In this document: in pieces, positions 33,574-42,640 of the stretch
How positions within the stretch are numbered: the first letter of the stretch is position 1
How the letters are laid out: the number at the start of each line of letters is the position of its first letter
Assembly: GCA_964419335.1 (NCBI GenBank)
Contig: CAYQOX010000018.1
Coordinates: 1 to 64,000 of the forward strand
Source of the DNA: CAYQOX01 sp964419335
GTDB taxonomy: Bacteria; Hinthialibacterota; Hinthialibacteria; Hinthialibacterales; Hinthialibacteraceae
DNA: 64,000 bases
Direction: 5' to 3'
The notes under the pieces: model-generated
Seen by the model: only the letters and a program-made list of their open reading frames with translations
Told to the model about the DNA's origin: nothing
Databases searched by the model: none
Program-made: the position numbers and the translations under genes

Positions 33574-35034
33574 ATGCCGTTGGATGCATACGAACCAACT
33601 TTATTTGAACGCGACCATGGTGGAGAGGGACGCGATGTTTTTCCAGAAAAAGGAGAGGAAGCCTCGTTGTCTACTTTTCTCCCTGAGGGTTGCTTATCCG
33701 ATACACCGCTTGATTTACCCACGATTAGTGAACCAGAGGTGATTCGTCACTTTACGAAACTGTCCCGCATGAATTTCAGCATTGACAGCGGGTTTTATCC
33801 TCTTGGTTCGTGTACCATGAAATACAACCCCAAAATTTGTGATGCCCTATCTTCACTTCCCGGCTTTGCTCAATTGCATCCCGAATGCGGGGCTGAGAAT
33901 GCCCAAGGGACGCTGCATTTCATGCATCAGATTTCACAAATGCTTGCTGATTTGGCGGGAATGAAGAAGGTGACGTTGAATCCCTGTGCCGGGGCGCACG
34001 GAGAATTGTGCGGCATCATGATGATCAAGGCGTATCACAAGGATCATGGCAATGACCGTTCTGTGGTGCTGGTTCCTGATTCTGCTCATGGAACCAACCC
34101 CGCTACTGCCGCCATGGTAGGTTATAAAACTGTTGACGTGGCTTCCAATAAGGAAGGGCGGGTTGATCTTGATGATCTTAAGAGCAAATTGAATGACGAT
34201 GTTGCTGCTTTGATGCTTACCAATCCCAATACTTTAGGCATCTTCGAAAAAGATATTCTTGAGATCGCGAAAAGGGTGCACGACGCCGGTGCCATGCTCT
34301 ATTATGACGGAGCCAACTTGAATGCGATCGCCGGTATTGTTCGGCCGGGGGATATGGGCTTTGACGTTGTGCACATTAATTTGCATAAGACATTCTCTAC
34401 CCCCCATGGGAGTGGTGGTCCAGGAAGCGGCCCGGTGGGGGTTGGAGAGAAACTGCTTCCCTATCTACCCACTCCGCTGCTGGAAGAAGAAAACGGGAAG
34501 TATGTATTGAATTATGACTCAGAGAAAAGTATTGGCCAATTATCCACCTTTTTGGGGAATGTAGGGATCGTATTACGTGGCTACGTTTACATGCGCTTGC
34601 ATGGACTTGAGGGACTTAAAAAGAACAGCGTTCATGCGGTACTCAATGCGCGTTATTTGCGCCAGAAATTGAATGAGTATGTACCCGCTTCAGTTATGGA
34701 AGACTGCATGCACGAGTTTGTGCTCACTATGCGTGATCATGATCGTTTCGGGGATCTCAATGCTATGGTTATGGCGAAAAACTTGATCGATCACGGGTAT
34801 CATGCTCCGACCGTGTATTTCCCTCTGGTGGTTAAAGAGGCCATGATGATCGAGCCGACAGAGACGGAATCTAAGCAAACCTTGGATGCTTTTACGGAGA
34901 CGGTAAAGAATATTCTGGAAGAATATAAAAATAATCCGGAGAAGGTCTTACATGCTCCTCATACTTTACCGGTTAAGCGTTTAGATGAAGTGAAAGCAGC
35001 CCGTCAACCGGACTTGATCTATCATCCTGAATGA
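33574..35034 (+). CDS. gcvPB: Glycine dehydrogenase (decarboxylating) subunit 2
   Basis: A 486-residue PLP-dependent subunit. The cofactor lysine lies in HINLHKTFSTPHGSGGPG. FYPLGSCTMKYNPK, TLNPCAGAHGELCGI and VPDSAHGTNPATA are also conserved. AGAGAGGA precedes the ATG. It ends the operon and is followed by a strong terminator. Confidence 0.98.
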   Translation: MPLDAYEPTLFERDHGGEGRDVFPEKGEEASLSTFLPEGCLSDTPLDLPTISEPEVIRHFTKLSRMNFSIDSGFYPLGSCTMKYNPKICDALSSLPGFAQLHPECGAENAQGTLHFMHQISQMLADLAGMKKVTLNPCAGAHGELCGIMMIKAYHKDHGNDRSVVLVPDSAHGTNPATAAMVGYKTVDVASNKEGRVDLDDLKSKLNDDVAALMLTNPNTLGIFEKDILEIAKRVHDAGAMLYYDGANLNAIAGIVRPGDMGFDVVHINLHKTFSTPHGSGGPGSGPVGVGEKLLPYLPTPLLEEENGKYVLNYDSEKSIGQLSTFLGNVGIVLRGYVYMRLHGLEGLKKNSVHAVLNARYLRQKLNEYVPASVMEDCMHEFVLTMRDHDRFGDLNAMVMAKNLIDHGYHAPTVYFPLVVKEAMMIEPTETESKQTLDAFTETVKNILEEYKNNPEKVLHAPHTLPVKRLDEVKAARQPDLIYHPE

Positions 35035-35091
35035 GGCTTGCTTTAGGAAGGGTAGCCGGTTTGGCCGATTGTTTGTATTTCCTGATATGCC

Positions 35092-35123
35092 ACCTCGCCC
35101 GCTAAAAAGCGGGCGAGGTTTTT
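35092..35123 (+). terminator. Rho-independent terminator of the gcv operon
   Basis: An 11-bp GC-rich stem (CCTCGCCCGCT with AGCGGGCGAGG) and four-base loop are followed by TTTTT, about 60 bp after the gcvPB stop. Confidence 0.95.
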
Positions 35124-35220
35124 GCGAGAAGCCATGGTTTGGATTTGGCGGGATTCTGCGTGATGAGGTGCGGGACTTTTAGACGGAGCCCAGGTTCCAG
35201 AATGAGCGTTTTTTGCTCGC

Positions 35221-35691
35221 TTAATTTATTTTCAAACTGCGTGGCTGTTTACTGGTGAATTGGATGGGAATCTCACGAAAATGGGAGGCTTCCATCTTGG
35301 GTGTCTGAATCGTCAACACCCCATCTGTGTAACCAGGCTTGACCGCTTCCACTTCAATTTGGATAGGCAGCCGTACTGTGCTTTCGAAGGTTCCATATTC
35401 CCGTTCCAGCAAATTTTTGCTCTTGACGCTCAACGAATGCGGACTTTTCTTTTCACCACGGATGGTGAGATAGTCTAAACCCACTTCAACTTCCACACAT
35501 TCAGGATTGATCCCCGGAATTTCAGCCTCAATTAAAAAATGATGCGAACTTTCTGTAATATCCATCGGAGGACGCCAATGGGAGCGTGCGGTTTTTGGGA
35601 TTGCGTCCTGTGAATGAGCGAAGGATTGGCACATCCATGAATAGGACGAATTCTCTTTGTTCACGGAATGATTGAATTTATAGAAAAACAT
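35221..35691 (-). CDS. Small heat shock protein, Hsp20 family
   Basis: A 156-residue ATP-independent chaperone. The alpha-crystallin domain covers about 45-145: PPMDITESSHHFLIEAEIPG, then LTIRGEKK, EREYGTFESTVRLP and the closing GVLTIQTPK. The N-terminal 40 residues are atypical and rich in Ser and Asn. AAGGAG lies before the ATG. Its upstream region is AT-rich, and I see no CIRCE element. Confidence 0.93.
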   Translation of the reverse strand: MFFYKFNHSVNKENSSYSWMCQSFAHSQDAIPKTARSHWRPPMDITESSHHFLIEAEIPGINPECVEVEVGLDYLTIRGEKKSPHSLSVKSKNLLEREYGTFESTVRLPIQIEVEAVKPGYTDGVLTIQTPKMEASHFREIPIQFTSKQPRSLKIN

Positions 35692-36257
35692 GATTCTCTC
35701 CTTACTAAGAAGAAACGTTTTTATCTAAAAGGTCTTAAGAGCAATTTATGTGCCATATATGTCTTTTTCTCTCATATTCGCTTCTTGAATAACGCTTTCT
35801 TTTAGAATATATCGTAATCCTTTTATTATTTGTTAATGAAAGATGTATATTTTTGTTTTTTGTCGAATAACGGATTCTATCTTTTATATTTTGTTATTAT
35901 TGTTTCCTGATTTTATTAAGAAAATCTAAATATATGAATGGTTGTTTTGACACGCGTTATGTAAAAATGACATACATTTCATCAATCTGATCCTTTGTTA
36001 TAGAGAAAAGACTCGGTGCTTGTATTCTCAAATTGAGAAATCGTCGAGAAACTTTTTTACACAACTTCCCGAATTTTGGAAACAAATGGTTAGAACCATA
36101 CCATGAACTGTTCTATACATTTTGCATTCGTTCGATTGAATTCCTTTATTTGAGGAAAGAGTTTGAACGCTTGACGAAAGTAAGGGAGGCAGTAAAAATA
36201 ACAGTAATAGCAAGAGTAAAGTCACTTTTGAAGTCTTACTACAAGCGGAGTGAAATT
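35692..36257. other. AT-rich divergent intergenic region
   Basis: These 566 bp separate hsp20 and gpmA. A consensus -35 (TTGACA, 35947-35952) points towards gpmA but has only a weak -10 (CATACA or ATACAT) 18-19 bp on. The frame of gpmA is open back to 36033 but the extra 75 codons look non-coding. No RNA element is recognised. Confidence 0.4.
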
Positions 36258-37004
36258 ATGAAAAAATTGGTGCTGCTTCGCCACGGCGAAAGCGTATGGA
36301 ACAAGGAAAACCTCTTTACTGGCTGGACGGATGTGGATCTTTCAGAAAGGGGGATCGCAGAAGCAGAAGAAGCCGGCCGGCTGTTGCGTGAAGGCGGTTA
36401 TGAATTTGATCTCGCTTTTACTTCTGTTTTGAAACGCGCCATTCGAACCTTGTGGATTACGCTTACTGAAATTGATCAAATGTGGATCGATGTGTATCGC
36501 AGCTGGCGCTTGAATGAACGGCATTACGGAGCCTTGCAAGGTTTGAATAAGGCCGAAACCGCCGAAAAATATGGTGAAGAGCAAGTTAAATTGTGGCGTC
36601 GGAGTTACGATGTTCCCCCCCCTGAATTGGATGAAAGCGATGAACGCTATCCCGGCCATGATCGGCGCTATCGGCTTCTTACACCAGAGGAATTGCCTAA
36701 AACCGAAAGTTTGAAATTGACGATTGATCGTTTTCTTCCTTATTGGTTTGATGCCATCGTACCTCATATTAAAGAAGGCAAGCGTGTGATTATTGCAGCC
36801 CACGGAAATAGCTTGCGGGGTTTGGTTAAGCATTTAGATAAGATGTCTGATGAGAAGATTGTTGGCTTGAATATCCCGACGGGGGTGCCTTTGGTGTACG
36901 AATTGGACGATGATCTTAGGCCGCTGAATTCATACTACCTGGGAGATACAGAAGAATTAGAGAAGAAGATGCAAGCGGTTGCCAACCAAGCCAAAGCGAA
37001 ATAA
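36258..37004 (+). CDS. gpmA: 2,3-bisphosphoglycerate-dependent phosphoglycerate mutase
   Basis: Interconverts 3- and 2-phosphoglycerate in glycolysis. Starting at ATG 36258, after CGGAG, gives 248 residues, the normal family length, and a standard N-terminus KKLVLLRHGESVWN with the phospho-His. The second catalytic His is in AAHGNSLRGLVKHL; ERHYGALQGLNKAETA and VPPPELDESD are also conserved. The upstream extension of the frame has no family similarity and was rejected. Confidence 0.97.
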   Translation: MKKLVLLRHGESVWNKENLFTGWTDVDLSERGIAEAEEAGRLLREGGYEFDLAFTSVLKRAIRTLWITLTEIDQMWIDVYRSWRLNERHYGALQGLNKAETAEKYGEEQVKLWRRSYDVPPPELDESDERYPGHDRRYRLLTPEELPKTESLKLTIDRFLPYWFDAIVPHIKEGKRVIIAAHGNSLRGLVKHLDKMSDEKIVGLNIPTGVPLVYELDDDLRPLNSYYLGDTEELEKKMQAVANQAKAK

Positions 37005-37093
37005 GATGGGGACTTACTTGTCTTGCTCCTTGGTGCAATGTTGTCATCGTAATAAATGCGATTCGATTTTTCTGATGAACGAAATGGAATTCA

Positions 37094-38362
37094 ATGGTTA
37101 TTGATCAACCGAAGATAAAGGTACCGAAAAGAGAGGTCGTCCGAGAAGTTCTCCCTAATGGGACGACCTTTCTTTATGCTCCCAATCCATATAATCAAAT
37201 TGTGGCCGTGAATATAATGTCGCGGATTGGCTCACGTCATGAAGAGGCGGACAAAGCCGGGTCAGCCAATCTGACCATGCGGATGCTTTCGACCGGTACG
37301 ACCAATTATTCGGAAGAGGAAATTGCGACGCGCCTGGAGCGCAACGGGGCCCGTTTTGATGCGGAAGCGAATAAAGATCATTGTTCAATCGAATTGCTAA
37401 CCACAGAGGAATATTTATCGAACGATCTTGAAACGGTATTGGATTTAATAGACCACCCTACTTTTGACGTGGATAAACTGTTTCGTGAACGAGAGATCGC
37501 GCGCATGAATATCTACGAGCAGGAGGACTCTCTTCTCAATTTCACTGTGCGCCGTTTTCGACAAGCCTATTATGGGGAACACCCCTATTCCTGGCCAAGT
37601 TTGGGCTTGTTAGATACTCTCGATTCTATTCAACGGGATGATCTCATCGCCCTGGGGATGTCTATCCTCGAGCCGCGTAATTTGATTGTATCGGCTGTGG
37701 GCGGGTCGCCGGACAGTGGTGTCTTCGATAAACTGAAAGAGTTCTTTGGACAGCGGGAAGAAAAAAGGGGCGCACCTTATCATGATCCCGTAGAAGCCAA
37801 ACCCGCCTTTTCAGGGAATGTAGAAAAAATTGAAAATCGTGACTCCGAAGCCGAATATATCGTGATGGGCTATCCCGGTTGCGGTATTACCAAGTCTGAA
37901 GCGCTTCCCTTGTCACTGACCTCAGCGATGTTGGGTGGGTCAATGGATTCACGCCTGTTTCGTGAAGTGCGGGATAAGCGGGGCTTGTGTTATCAGATCG
38001 GTGCCAATTTCAGCCCCAACCATCAGCATACTCCACTCTTGGTCTACGTAGTTACTTCGCCGAGCAATCGGCATGAAGTGGTGGGTGCCATCGAGGAAGA
38101 AATCAACAAAGTTCAGTCGGAACCAATCAGTAAAGAGGAATTCGATCGGGTAAAAACATTTTTGACTGGGGTCTATATCATGTCCATGGAGAGTAATATG
38201 GGGCAGGCCTCACGTTTTGCGCATTACGAAGCCGCCGGTCTGGGGTGGGATTACGCCAATCGTTATCCCGAAGAGATTAAAAAGGTCGAAGCGAAACGGA
38301 TTCAAGAGACCACCCAGCGTTTGTTTACTCAGCGATTGCTCACCATCACCGCTCCTGCGTGA
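37094..38362 (+). CDS. M16-family peptidase-like protein lacking the HXXEH zinc motif
   Basis: A 422-residue two-domain M16 protein without a signal peptide. Where active members have HFLEH before the ML..GT stretch, this one reads AGSANLTMRMLSTGT, so no zinc can be held in the usual way. The C-terminal half keeps the substrate-binding Arg/Tyr region (LFREVRDKRGLCYQIG). That is the pattern of the inactive partner in heterodimeric M16 proteases. No active partner lies beside it in the window. It may pair with a distant subunit or have a non-catalytic role. Confidence 0.85.
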   Translation: MVIDQPKIKVPKREVVREVLPNGTTFLYAPNPYNQIVAVNIMSRIGSRHEEADKAGSANLTMRMLSTGTTNYSEEEIATRLERNGARFDAEANKDHCSIELLTTEEYLSNDLETVLDLIDHPTFDVDKLFREREIARMNIYEQEDSLLNFTVRRFRQAYYGEHPYSWPSLGLLDTLDSIQRDDLIALGMSILEPRNLIVSAVGGSPDSGVFDKLKEFFGQREEKRGAPYHDPVEAKPAFSGNVEKIENRDSEAEYIVMGYPGCGITKSEALPLSLTSAMLGGSMDSRLFREVRDKRGLCYQIGANFSPNHQHTPLLVYVVTSPSNRHEVVGAIEEEINKVQSEPISKEEFDRVKTFLTGVYIMSMESNMGQASRFAHYEAAGLGWDYANRYPEEIKKVEAKRIQETTQRLFTQRLLTITAPA

Positions 38363-38493
38363 TTAACTTGATTCTTTACTCAATATCTCCTATTTGCCGC
38401 CGATAATTATCTTGTGTCATGTTATGGTCATCATGTTGAGGGCGGTACCGAGGAGCTTTCCAGGCCAATGAATATTATGGTTTGGAGGCTTTG

Positions 38494-38925
38494 ATGCACG
38501 GAAACTGTATACTTTGCAATACGTTTGATAAACTCAACCGGATCGGAATGTGTCCCACTTGCCATTCGGTAGATGAACAACTTCTCCAGCAGGCTCGCGA
38601 AATAGCAAAACATCAAGGACGGTTAAGCCTTTTTGAAATGGCGGATCGTTTGGGTATTAGCCCGATGCACATTTACATGTGGATACAGCAGGGGCGGATT
38701 CGTCCCTCGGTCTTTCGTTATACCTGCCCGATTTGTGGACGCGAATTAACCCAGCGATTTTGTGATTGCATGAAAAAGACCTATGTCGAGAATGCGTGTG
38801 GGGGAGAAAAATATCCGGAAAAGTTTTATTCGGCGATTCGCATTCAACAATGCAAAGACCGGTATTGGGAACAGGATTCCAGGATTCGAAAGAAGCAACG
38901 GAAGGATATCTGGTTACACAAGTAA
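38494..38925 (+). CDS. YvyF-like zinc-ribbon/helix-turn-helix protein
   Basis: A 143-residue protein starting at ATG 38494 (GGAGG six bases before; TTG 38482 is the alternative). An N-terminal Cys ribbon (CILC and CPTC) is followed by a MerR/XRE-like HTH (SLFEMADRLGISPMHIYMWIQQGRIRP, shown here in two parts: SLFEMADRLGISP and MHIYMWIQQGRI) and a second Cys cluster (CPICGRELTQRFCDC). The first two thirds resemble the flagellar-operon protein YvyF/TIGR03826 of Firmicutes. No flagellar genes are near. It probably binds DNA or a protein partner. A terminator follows. Confidence 0.6.
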   Translation: MHGNCILCNTFDKLNRIGMCPTCHSVDEQLLQQAREIAKHQGRLSLFEMADRLGISPMHIYMWIQQGRIRPSVFRYTCPICGRELTQRFCDCMKKTYVENACGGEKYPEKFYSAIRIQQCKDRYWEQDSRIRKKQRKDIWLHK

Positions 38926-38952
38926 GAAGAGAGGATTCATAACAACGACTCG

Positions 38953-38981
38953 AAAAGCGGGCTTGTGGGTCCGCTTTTTTT
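38953..38981 (+). terminator. Rho-independent terminator of the YvyF-like gene
   Basis: An 8-bp stem (AAAAGCGG, CCGCTTTT) with a 10-base loop runs into seven T. It lies inside the long upstream extension of the next frame and so supports a start for that gene at 39032 rather than at 38783. Confidence 0.85.
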
Positions 38982-39031
38982 GTTCTCGTTTTTCAGCGTA
39001 TAATATAGAGAAAAGCAAAGATGAAAACTCG

Positions 39032-40561
39032 ATGATGACTTCATTCCGGTTCTTCTTTTTTTCCGCGTTTGCACTCTACCTAATCCGTGATTGGTTGCCG
39101 CTAGTGTATACCTCCGCTGAGCCCGTTGCATTGACCATCTCTCTTTTACTCGAATTGATTCTTGTCGCTCTATGGCTCTATGCGTGGATCCAGCGGCAAC
39201 CGAAAAAAGCCCGCGGTTGGATTTATTTAGGATTCGTAATTTTTCTTTTTCGTTGTCTCTATCATCTTGCTCCTTCATTCCCCAATGCATGGGGATTGCG
39301 GATGGCGTGGATTCATCATCCACTTTATGGGATTGTGTTTTATGGACTGGGTTTGGTGATGCTGCATCCCCAGGCGTATGATTTTATTAAAGGAAAAATG
39401 AGTCACCTTCAGGATCGAGTGCGTCTCTATTCGTCACTAGCCATGGTGTTTGGCTTGCTCTTCGCGGGTGTCTTGTTCTATGCCCTAAGTTCAGTGCATA
39501 TCACCCGCGATGGGATGGACTGGATCGAACGCTCAACCAAACCGGTATGGCATTTATACATGCGTGAACCGCTGACGATAGGGTTTTATCGCCTAGCCTA
39601 TTCCATCGCAGAACCGTTTTTTGAGGTTCGCAATCCCATGACGCTGTCCTACCGGATCTTGCCCTGGTTTGCGATTTTTTCTGGAGTATGGGGATTGTAC
39701 TGGCTATGCCGCTGGGTGGGAGAAAAATGGAACAATGGGTGGGATCGGGTTTTGGTCATGGGGTTTATCGTATCCACGGGAGGGTGGATGGTATTGTATT
39801 TTGGGCATGTGGAAGTCTATCCCACCTTGTTGATTGGCTGGCTGCCGCTGTTTTATTACTGTGAGCGTTATACGAGGGGCGAAGAAGGCATCATCACACC
39901 GACATTATGGTTTTGCTTCAGTTTTGTTTTACACTTATCCACGGGATGGTTGATGCCCGCAATGCTGCTCATCCCTTTTTCCGCCCAGCGAAAAAATCCT
40001 ATACGTGAGATTGGGTGGTTCATTTCACTTTTTGCAATTTTTCAACTCCTCTTTTGGGGTGGCTTGTTGATTTTTTATTACAATATGGATTTATTCGGTA
40101 TGATGTCCCGTTTGCATGAAACCTTTCATGTAGGACCCGACGGGGCTATGTTTGAGCAAAAGTCCGCTTGGTTGAATGGTGGACGTTTGCTGGAATTAGT
40201 TAATGAAGTGATCTATTTATCGATCCCTTGTGTGTGGCTGCTTCCTTTCCTTTTGGTCTCGATAATCTATACGAGAGACAAACGTCATTGGTTTTGGCTT
40301 ACAATGCTTTTTGGGTATGGACTCTATTTCTTTTTATGGAATCCCGACCGGGGTTTCCCTGAGGATTGGGATTTATTTTCTCCCATCGCACCCATTGCGG
40401 TGTTCACATTGTTAAATGTATCTTATCCTCCCGAAAAAAAGCATGCCATTCTCTCTCAAGAATGGATCTATTGCACAGTTCTTGGAGCCCTGCCTTTTGC
40501 CATCGCCCAAATCTTGTTTCACCATTGGATTCCCTTTTCTCGTACGGGAGTGTTGGGATAG
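39032..40561 (+). CDS. Polytopic membrane protein of unknown function
   Basis: A 509-residue integral membrane protein with about 10-12 hydrophobic segments. The start at ATG 39032 is chosen because a terminator lies just upstream; its ribosome binding site is weak. Acidic and aromatic loops between helices (ITRDGMDWIERS after helix five, FYRLAYSIAEPFFEVRNP, NPDRGFPEDWDLFSP near the end) resemble GT-C type glycosyltransferases, but no diagnostic motif is firm. It is convergent with the ABC permease gene (19 bp apart). Confidence 0.65.
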   Translation: MMTSFRFFFFSAFALYLIRDWLPLVYTSAEPVALTISLLLELILVALWLYAWIQRQPKKARGWIYLGFVIFLFRCLYHLAPSFPNAWGLRMAWIHHPLYGIVFYGLGLVMLHPQAYDFIKGKMSHLQDRVRLYSSLAMVFGLLFAGVLFYALSSVHITRDGMDWIERSTKPVWHLYMREPLTIGFYRLAYSIAEPFFEVRNPMTLSYRILPWFAIFSGVWGLYWLCRWVGEKWNNGWDRVLVMGFIVSTGGWMVLYFGHVEVYPTLLIGWLPLFYYCERYTRGEEGIITPTLWFCFSFVLHLSTGWLMPAMLLIPFSAQRKNPIREIGWFISLFAIFQLLFWGGLLIFYYNMDLFGMMSRLHETFHVGPDGAMFEQKSAWLNGGRLLELVNEVIYLSIPCVWLLPFLLVSIIYTRDKRHWFWLTMLFGYGLYFFLWNPDRGFPEDWDLFSPIAPIAVFTLLNVSYPPEKKHAILSQEWIYCTVLGALPFAIAQILFHHWIPFSRTGVLG

Positions 40562-40580
40562 AGGGTGAACTTGATTCGCT

Positions 40581-41846
40581 TTACATCCCTTTGAGGGCGT
40601 CATGTAGATTGTGCCGGTAGAGGCGGATCAGGGGAATAATTAATGACAGGGGGCCGCTAATGAACACGAATCCCCACATCCAAGGGTGAAGCGGGGTAGG
40701 CCATAGCCATTCGATATGAAAGATGGATAGGTTTGAGATCTCTCCGAGGAGCCCGGTGAGTGATCCTTCGATTAGCAGGGCGAAAGGCATAGCCGAAAGC
40801 CATATAAAGAGGGATTCCCATAATAACCATGCCATAATAAGCGGTTTGCCATAGCCGAGAGCTCGGATAATCGCGAGGTCTTCAGTCATGGCTTCATACC
40901 GTGCGTTGAAGAGTACCATTACGCATAGCATGGCAAGAACGATTGTGATTCCGCTTACGAACTTGAGAAGCGATTCCCCACCTCCAAATAATCGCTCGAT
41001 CCATTCCATTTGCTCTTGGAGGATGATGGTTTTGGCCACAGTGTAATGATCAAAAAAATCCTGCAGGCGTTTCTCTTGGCCGTTGTATAACCACAGAAGC
41101 GCATAGGACATGCCCATATTATTACGAGTCTCGCGCATCAAGTTTAAGGGAATGGCGGTACGATAGAGTTCAAACGGTTCTGATTGGCTCGTGTAGAGCA
41201 TGCGATCATAAACAATACCAGTGGGTTCAAGAATGCCGGTAATGGTCAGTTCTTTCTGCCATAGCGGTTTACCCGACTCGGGATGGAGCAACCTGGATTT
41301 CGCGGTGATGGTTGAGCCGGGGCGCAGGTCTTCTCCCTCGGCCACAAGTGAACCGGCGACGACTTGCCCTGAGGTACCGAACCACGAACCCTCGGCCACC
41401 TTGGGAGGATTCATGTTGTCATCAGGACGTTCTAAAAAGGTATTATCGGTTCCAAGAACTTTATAGTTTTTGTATTCAGCAAAATCCATGAACGGGGTCG
41501 CCTGTTTCACGACGTCAATAGAATCTCCCTCGGACTCGTCTGGAAGCATCCAATTTTCTTTTTTATCCATTGGTTCTCGAGCATGGCGAAGCAAGCCGTG
41601 CGGAATTAATCGATCTTCATGACCTACGCCAAACAGGCTCGACATAAGCAAAGCCAGATCGGGGCTTTTAGGCCCCAAAATGGCATCCACTGAAGTATCG
41701 TATTTTTGTAGGCTCTCGCGTGAGCTGACAAGCAACGTGAGGGCGAGCCCCACGGTGACCAGCGGGATGATGAGAGACATGACAGCAAGGAAAGAGGAAA
41801 CAGGGCGGCGAATGAAGCTGATAAAGGCGAGTGTCAAACCGGACAT
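40581..41846 (-). CDS. FtsX-like ABC transporter permease
   Basis: A 421-residue inner-membrane permease of the MacB/LolCE fold. One N-terminal helix (about 20-42) is followed by a roughly 240-residue periplasmic domain and three C-terminal helices (about 290-312, 340-365 and 385-410). Early in the periplasmic domain VDAILGPKSPDLALLMSSLF resembles the GAKGSPLQL stretch of permeases found beside His-rich DUF2796 (ZrgA-like) proteins in zinc-regulated loci. The reading frame overlaps the ATPase gene by 13 bp. Together they form a two-gene transporter whose substrate is not shown by sequence. Confidence 0.88.
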   Translation of the reverse strand: MSGLTLAFISFIRRPVSSFLAVMSLIIPLVTVGLALTLLVSSRESLQKYDTSVDAILGPKSPDLALLMSSLFGVGHEDRLIPHGLLRHAREPMDKKENWMLPDESEGDSIDVVKQATPFMDFAEYKNYKVLGTDNTFLERPDDNMNPPKVAEGSWFGTSGQVVAGSLVAEGEDLRPGSTITAKSRLLHPESGKPLWQKELTITGILEPTGIVYDRMLYTSQSEPFELYRTAIPLNLMRETRNNMGMSYALLWLYNGQEKRLQDFFDHYTVAKTIILQEQMEWIERLFGGGESLLKFVSGITIVLAMLCVMVLFNARYEAMTEDLAIIRALGYGKPLIMAWLLWESLFIWLSAMPFALLIEGSLTGLLGEISNLSIFHIEWLWPTPLHPWMWGFVFISGPLSLIIPLIRLYRHNLHDALKGM

Positions 41847-42493
41847 GATTGAGAAATTTCCTCGATGTTATAAATAAGATCAAACAAAGGACGGATACGC
41901 TCATCATGGCTAACTACGATCAAGGTATGATTGCGCTGCTGAACCTCGGATAGTAATTCTTCGATCACATGAATCGCGTTGGCTTTATCCAAATTGGCGG
42001 TTGGTTCGTCCACCATCGTGAGTGGCGTGTTACGAACGAAAGTTCGTGCCAAGGCAGTGCGCTGTTGTTCGCCGGCGCTTAAGTGCCAAGCGAGTCTATC
42101 GGCGATGGGGTGCATTCCGACTCGTTCTAAGGCGTGCATCGCCTTGGTTTTGCCCTGGTTCCAACTTCGATTTATGCCCAGCATCACATTTTCTAGCGTA
42201 GTTAAATGCTTAAGGAGATTCAGCCGTTGAAAAACCATGGTGAATTCATCGCGCCGAAGCCGGTGACGGTCTTTCTCATTCATCTCGCGATAGGAGAGAC
42301 CGTTGATAATGACCTCTCCCTTTGTCGCTTGGAGCAAACCACCTATGCAGTGGAGCAAGGTGGTTTTTCCTTTGCCGCTTTCTCCCCAAATTAAGGCTTG
42401 AGCACCACTTTTTAAGGACCAATACGGGATGTCTAATAGCGGATGGGTTTCCCCCGGCCATAAGAAAGTAAAATCCTTGATGACAATTTCCAC
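41834..42493 (-). CDS. LolD/MacB-type ABC transporter ATPase
   Basis: A 219-residue ATPase with Walker A GESGKGKTTLL, Q-loop, signature LSAGEQQRTALARTF and Walker B PLTMVDEPTANLD. The compact size and sequence place it in the lipoprotein-release/macrolide-exporter clade. It precedes and overlaps its permease gene. A good promoter with an inverted repeat at the start point lies upstream. Confidence 0.95.
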   Translation of the reverse strand: MEIVIKDFTFLWPGETHPLLDIPYWSLKSGAQALIWGESGKGKTTLLHCIGGLLQATKGEVIINGLSYREMNEKDRHRLRRDEFTMVFQRLNLLKHLTTLENVMLGINRSWNQGKTKAMHALERVGMHPIADRLAWHLSAGEQQRTALARTFVRNTPLTMVDEPTANLDKANAIHVIEELLSEVQQRNHTLIVVSHDERIRPLFDLIYNIEEISQSCPV

Positions 42494-42544
42494 CTTGTAC
42501 CCCTTTTTAATCGAAATGGAATCGAAGAACAGGTTTTGTTATCT

Positions 42545-42597
42545 CTATAAAGTGAGATGTTTATAGATACATTAGTAAGAGCGAGTTAAAGCGTCAA
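42545..42597 (-). promoter_or_regulatory. Promoter and inverted-repeat operator of the ABC transporter
   Basis: On the minus strand TTGACG (42597-42592) and TAATGT (42574-42569) are separated by exactly 17 bp. The predicted start, near 42561, falls in a perfect inverted repeat (CTATAAA at 42545-42551, TTTATAG at 42560-42566, 8-base spacer). Such a place suits a repressor site. The regulator is unknown. Confidence 0.6.
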
Positions 42598-42640
42598 CAG
42601 AATTCAATGAAAACAAAACAGGTTTTCTTTGGGTAATGGG

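Noticed and set aside
36033..36257. N-terminal extension of phosphoglycerate mutase by 75 codons.
   Set aside because: Family length and N-terminus fit the ATG at 36258, which has a good ribosome site; the upstream part is spacer-like.
38783..39031. Long N-terminal extension of the polytopic membrane protein.
   Set aside because: It overlaps the YvyF-like gene in another frame and crosses that gene's terminator.
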